Positions 62,721-64,000 of a stretch of 64,000 bases of DNA are shown piece after piece. The translations under genes were made by a program, and so were the position numbers. Under the pieces are notes generated by a model. The model was not told the DNA's origin and ran no database searches. It worked only from the letters and a program-made list of their open reading frames with translations. Each line of letters begins with the position of its first letter. Position 1 is the first letter of the stretch. Source of the DNA: Algoriphagus sp. A40 (GTDB taxonomy: Bacteria; Bacteroidota; Bacteroidia; Cytophagales; Cyclobacteriaceae); NCBI RefSeq assembly GCF_002002735.1, contig NZ_MUNY01000039.1, positions 87,243 to 151,242 on the forward strand, in the 5' to 3' direction.

Positions 62721-63983
62721 TTAATAGTGGCACTTCGCACACTCCAAGCCACCGATGTCTTTTACTTTCAGAGCATCTTTGGAATCCGAGTGAAGTTGAA
62801 CCAACTTGTCGTAATAGGCATTGCCATCTGTAGCAATTTCAGTCTGTCTATGACAATCAATACACCAGCCCATAGTTAGGGAGCTGTGTTGCCCGACCAC
62901 TTCCATTTCCTGAATAGGTCCGTGGCAAGTCTGACATTCGATACCGCCAACAGCTACGTGCTGTGAATGATTGAAGTATGCCAAGTCAGGAAGGTTATGA
63001 ACTCTCACCCATTCGATAGGTTGATTGTTGTCAACTGCTGCATAGATTTTAGCTATTTCAGGTGAGATTCCTTCTTTGCCACCGACATTTTGAATATGTG
63101 TATGACAATTCATACAAATGTTGGCAGATGGAATGTTAGCTGATTTTCCGATTTCAACACCGGTATGGCAATACTGACAAGCAATTTCTTTGTCACCTGC
63201 ATGCAATGCATGGGAGAATGCAATCGGCTGAGCAGGTGCGTAGCCTTGCTGCACACCGACAGAATAGATTCCGTCAATTGCAGTTTTAGCCACCAGAGCA
63301 ATAACCAGGGCAGTTACTACTATAATAAAGGCGTCACTTTTAAAAATTTTAGAAATATCAGTTTTTTGAGAAACGAATTCTTTGTCGTCCTCTGGAAGAT
63401 CCTGCTTGTTGATATACTTGGTCAAAACTGAAATAATCAATCCCAACACAACCAAAATCAACACCAACACGATAACCAAAACACCCAGGATAATTGACAG
63501 GTACTCGCTTGGAATTCCTCCTCCTGTAGCTCCGCCAGCCTCTCCGCCTGCTGCAACTGCTGCAGCCGCTGCCGGATCAACCTTGTCACCATGCTCGATG
63601 TAAGAAAGCAGATTGTTCAGGTCAGCGTCAGACAAAAACTCATGGGAGATCATCACCGTGTTGTTGTACTCCTTAAACAAACTGGTGTAATATGAATCTC
63701 CTGACGCGATGACAGCCTGAGAGTTCTTGATAAAGGCTTTTACAAGATCTACAGCTTGTCGATCTGTTGCCCCTCTCAAGGCTGGGCCGATCAATTTTTG
63801 ATCGAGTTTGTGGCATGTTTTACAATTTGCATTGAAAACAGTTTTACCTGCTGCAATCGCTTCTTCACTGCTTACCACAGCCGGATCCGCAGCGTAAGCC
63901 GAAACCCCAATCAGCATGAAAAGCAGCACTGCCAGCGTCTGGAAACTCAATCGAATCCCTACTAACGAGCGTTTGGATAACAT
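62721..63983 (-). CDS. actA: Alternative complex III subunit ActA, multiheme cytochrome c
   Basis: This 420-aa protein has a signal (LSFQTLAVLLFMLIGVSAYA), an N-terminal monoheme domain with CKTCH, a linker and a membrane helix (SIILGVLVIVLVLILVVLGLIISVL). A C-terminal multiheme region adds CQYCH, CMNCH, CQTCH, CIDCH and the terminal CAKCH, so six CxxCH motifs in all. The extra N-terminal monoheme domain resembles Bacteroidota ActA. It is the first gene of the operon; the start ATG is at 63981-63983 and upstream regulation lies outside the window. Confidence 0.94.
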   Translation of the reverse strand: MLSKRSLVGIRLSFQTLAVLLFMLIGVSAYAADPAVVSSEEAIAAGKTVFNANCKTCHKLDQKLIGPALRGATDRQAVDLVKAFIKNSQAVIASGDSYYTSLFKEYNNTVMISHEFLSDADLNNLLSYIEHGDKVDPAAAAAVAAGGEAGGATGGGIPSEYLSIILGVLVIVLVLILVVLGLIISVLTKYINKQDLPEDDKEFVSQKTDISKIFKSDAFIIVVTALVIALVAKTAIDGIYSVGVQQGYAPAQPIAFSHALHAGDKEIACQYCHTGVEIGKSANIPSANICMNCHTHIQNVGGKEGISPEIAKIYAAVDNNQPIEWVRVHNLPDLAYFNHSQHVAVGGIECQTCHGPIQEMEVVGQHSSLTMGWCIDCHRQTEIATDGNAYYDKLVQLHSDSKDALKVKDIGGLECAKCHY

Positions 63984-64000
63984 ATTATAGCTAATTAAAT

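Overview
The window reads as chromosomal DNA of a Bacteroidota bacterium of order Cytophagales, most likely family Cyclobacteriaceae (Algoriphagus-like). This is inferred from the TonB-dependent receptor with carboxypeptidase-like N-domain, LytS/LytTR pair, YfhO protein, IspG with the large insert, DUF2975/HTH pair, and above all an alternative complex III (act) operon fused to an aa3 oxidase operon. Shine-Dalgarno sequences are scarce and one good TTTG / TAnnTTTG promoter is visible, as usual in this phylum. The assignment is by family content only.

Layout. 1-15.4 kb: a partial TonB-dependent receptor (-); a LytS/LytTR two-component pair; a lipoprotein; guanine deaminase; an SGNH hydrolase; a secreted sugar-isomerase-like protein; an exported propeller-like protein overlapping an Ig-like lipoprotein; ffh; then a YfhO / methyltransferase / SlyD run. 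15.4-17.7 kb: an ABC ATPase and an MmcQ-like protein embedded in palindromic and tandem repeats. 17.7-21.7 kb: an AT-rich block with a two-gene nuclease + helicase defence operon of the Hachiman (HamAB) / AbpAB kind and an unrecognised 195-aa gene. 22-37 kb: an accessory-looking stretch with many unrelated single genes (PH-domain protein, metallophosphoesterase carrying a genomic repeat inside its reading frame, orphan T6SS Hcp, YncE-like protein, HigBA-like toxin-antitoxin pair, Rnk-like factor, LVIVD lipoprotein, amidohydrolase, sterol desaturase) separated by repeat-rich intergenic DNA. Here a DUF2975-HTH cassette is bracketed by two copies of the desaturase 3' end. 37-47 kb: ispG and an SDR gene, a 1154-aa outer-membrane protein, and a 1234-aa NtrY-like histidine kinase.

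47.2-64 kb: one long leftward respiratory operon, actA-B-C-D-E-F, ctaC, ctaD, ctaA, ctaB, two subunit-III genes, subunit IV, then sco, a DUF420 gene and a small CxxC membrane protein. The ACIII complex oxidises quinol and passes electrons to the aa3 oxidase; ctaA/ctaB make heme A, and the SCO protein (perhaps with DUF420) matures the copper sites. Rho-independent terminator-like hairpins lie after the subunit IV gene and after the small 81-aa gene.

Most notable: (1) the HamAB/AbpAB-like pair on an AT-rich segment; (2) the duplicated desaturase 3' end (116 of 120 bases identical, three of four differences synonymous) flanking the DUF2975-HTH cassette; (3) a palindromic interspersed repeat inserted in frame in a metallophosphoesterase; (4) a FabZ-like protein with the catalytic His replaced by Ser; (5) about 150-bp direct repeats flanking a two-gene secreted-protein operon. 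No CRISPR array, rRNA, tRNA, integrase or transposase gene was recognised.
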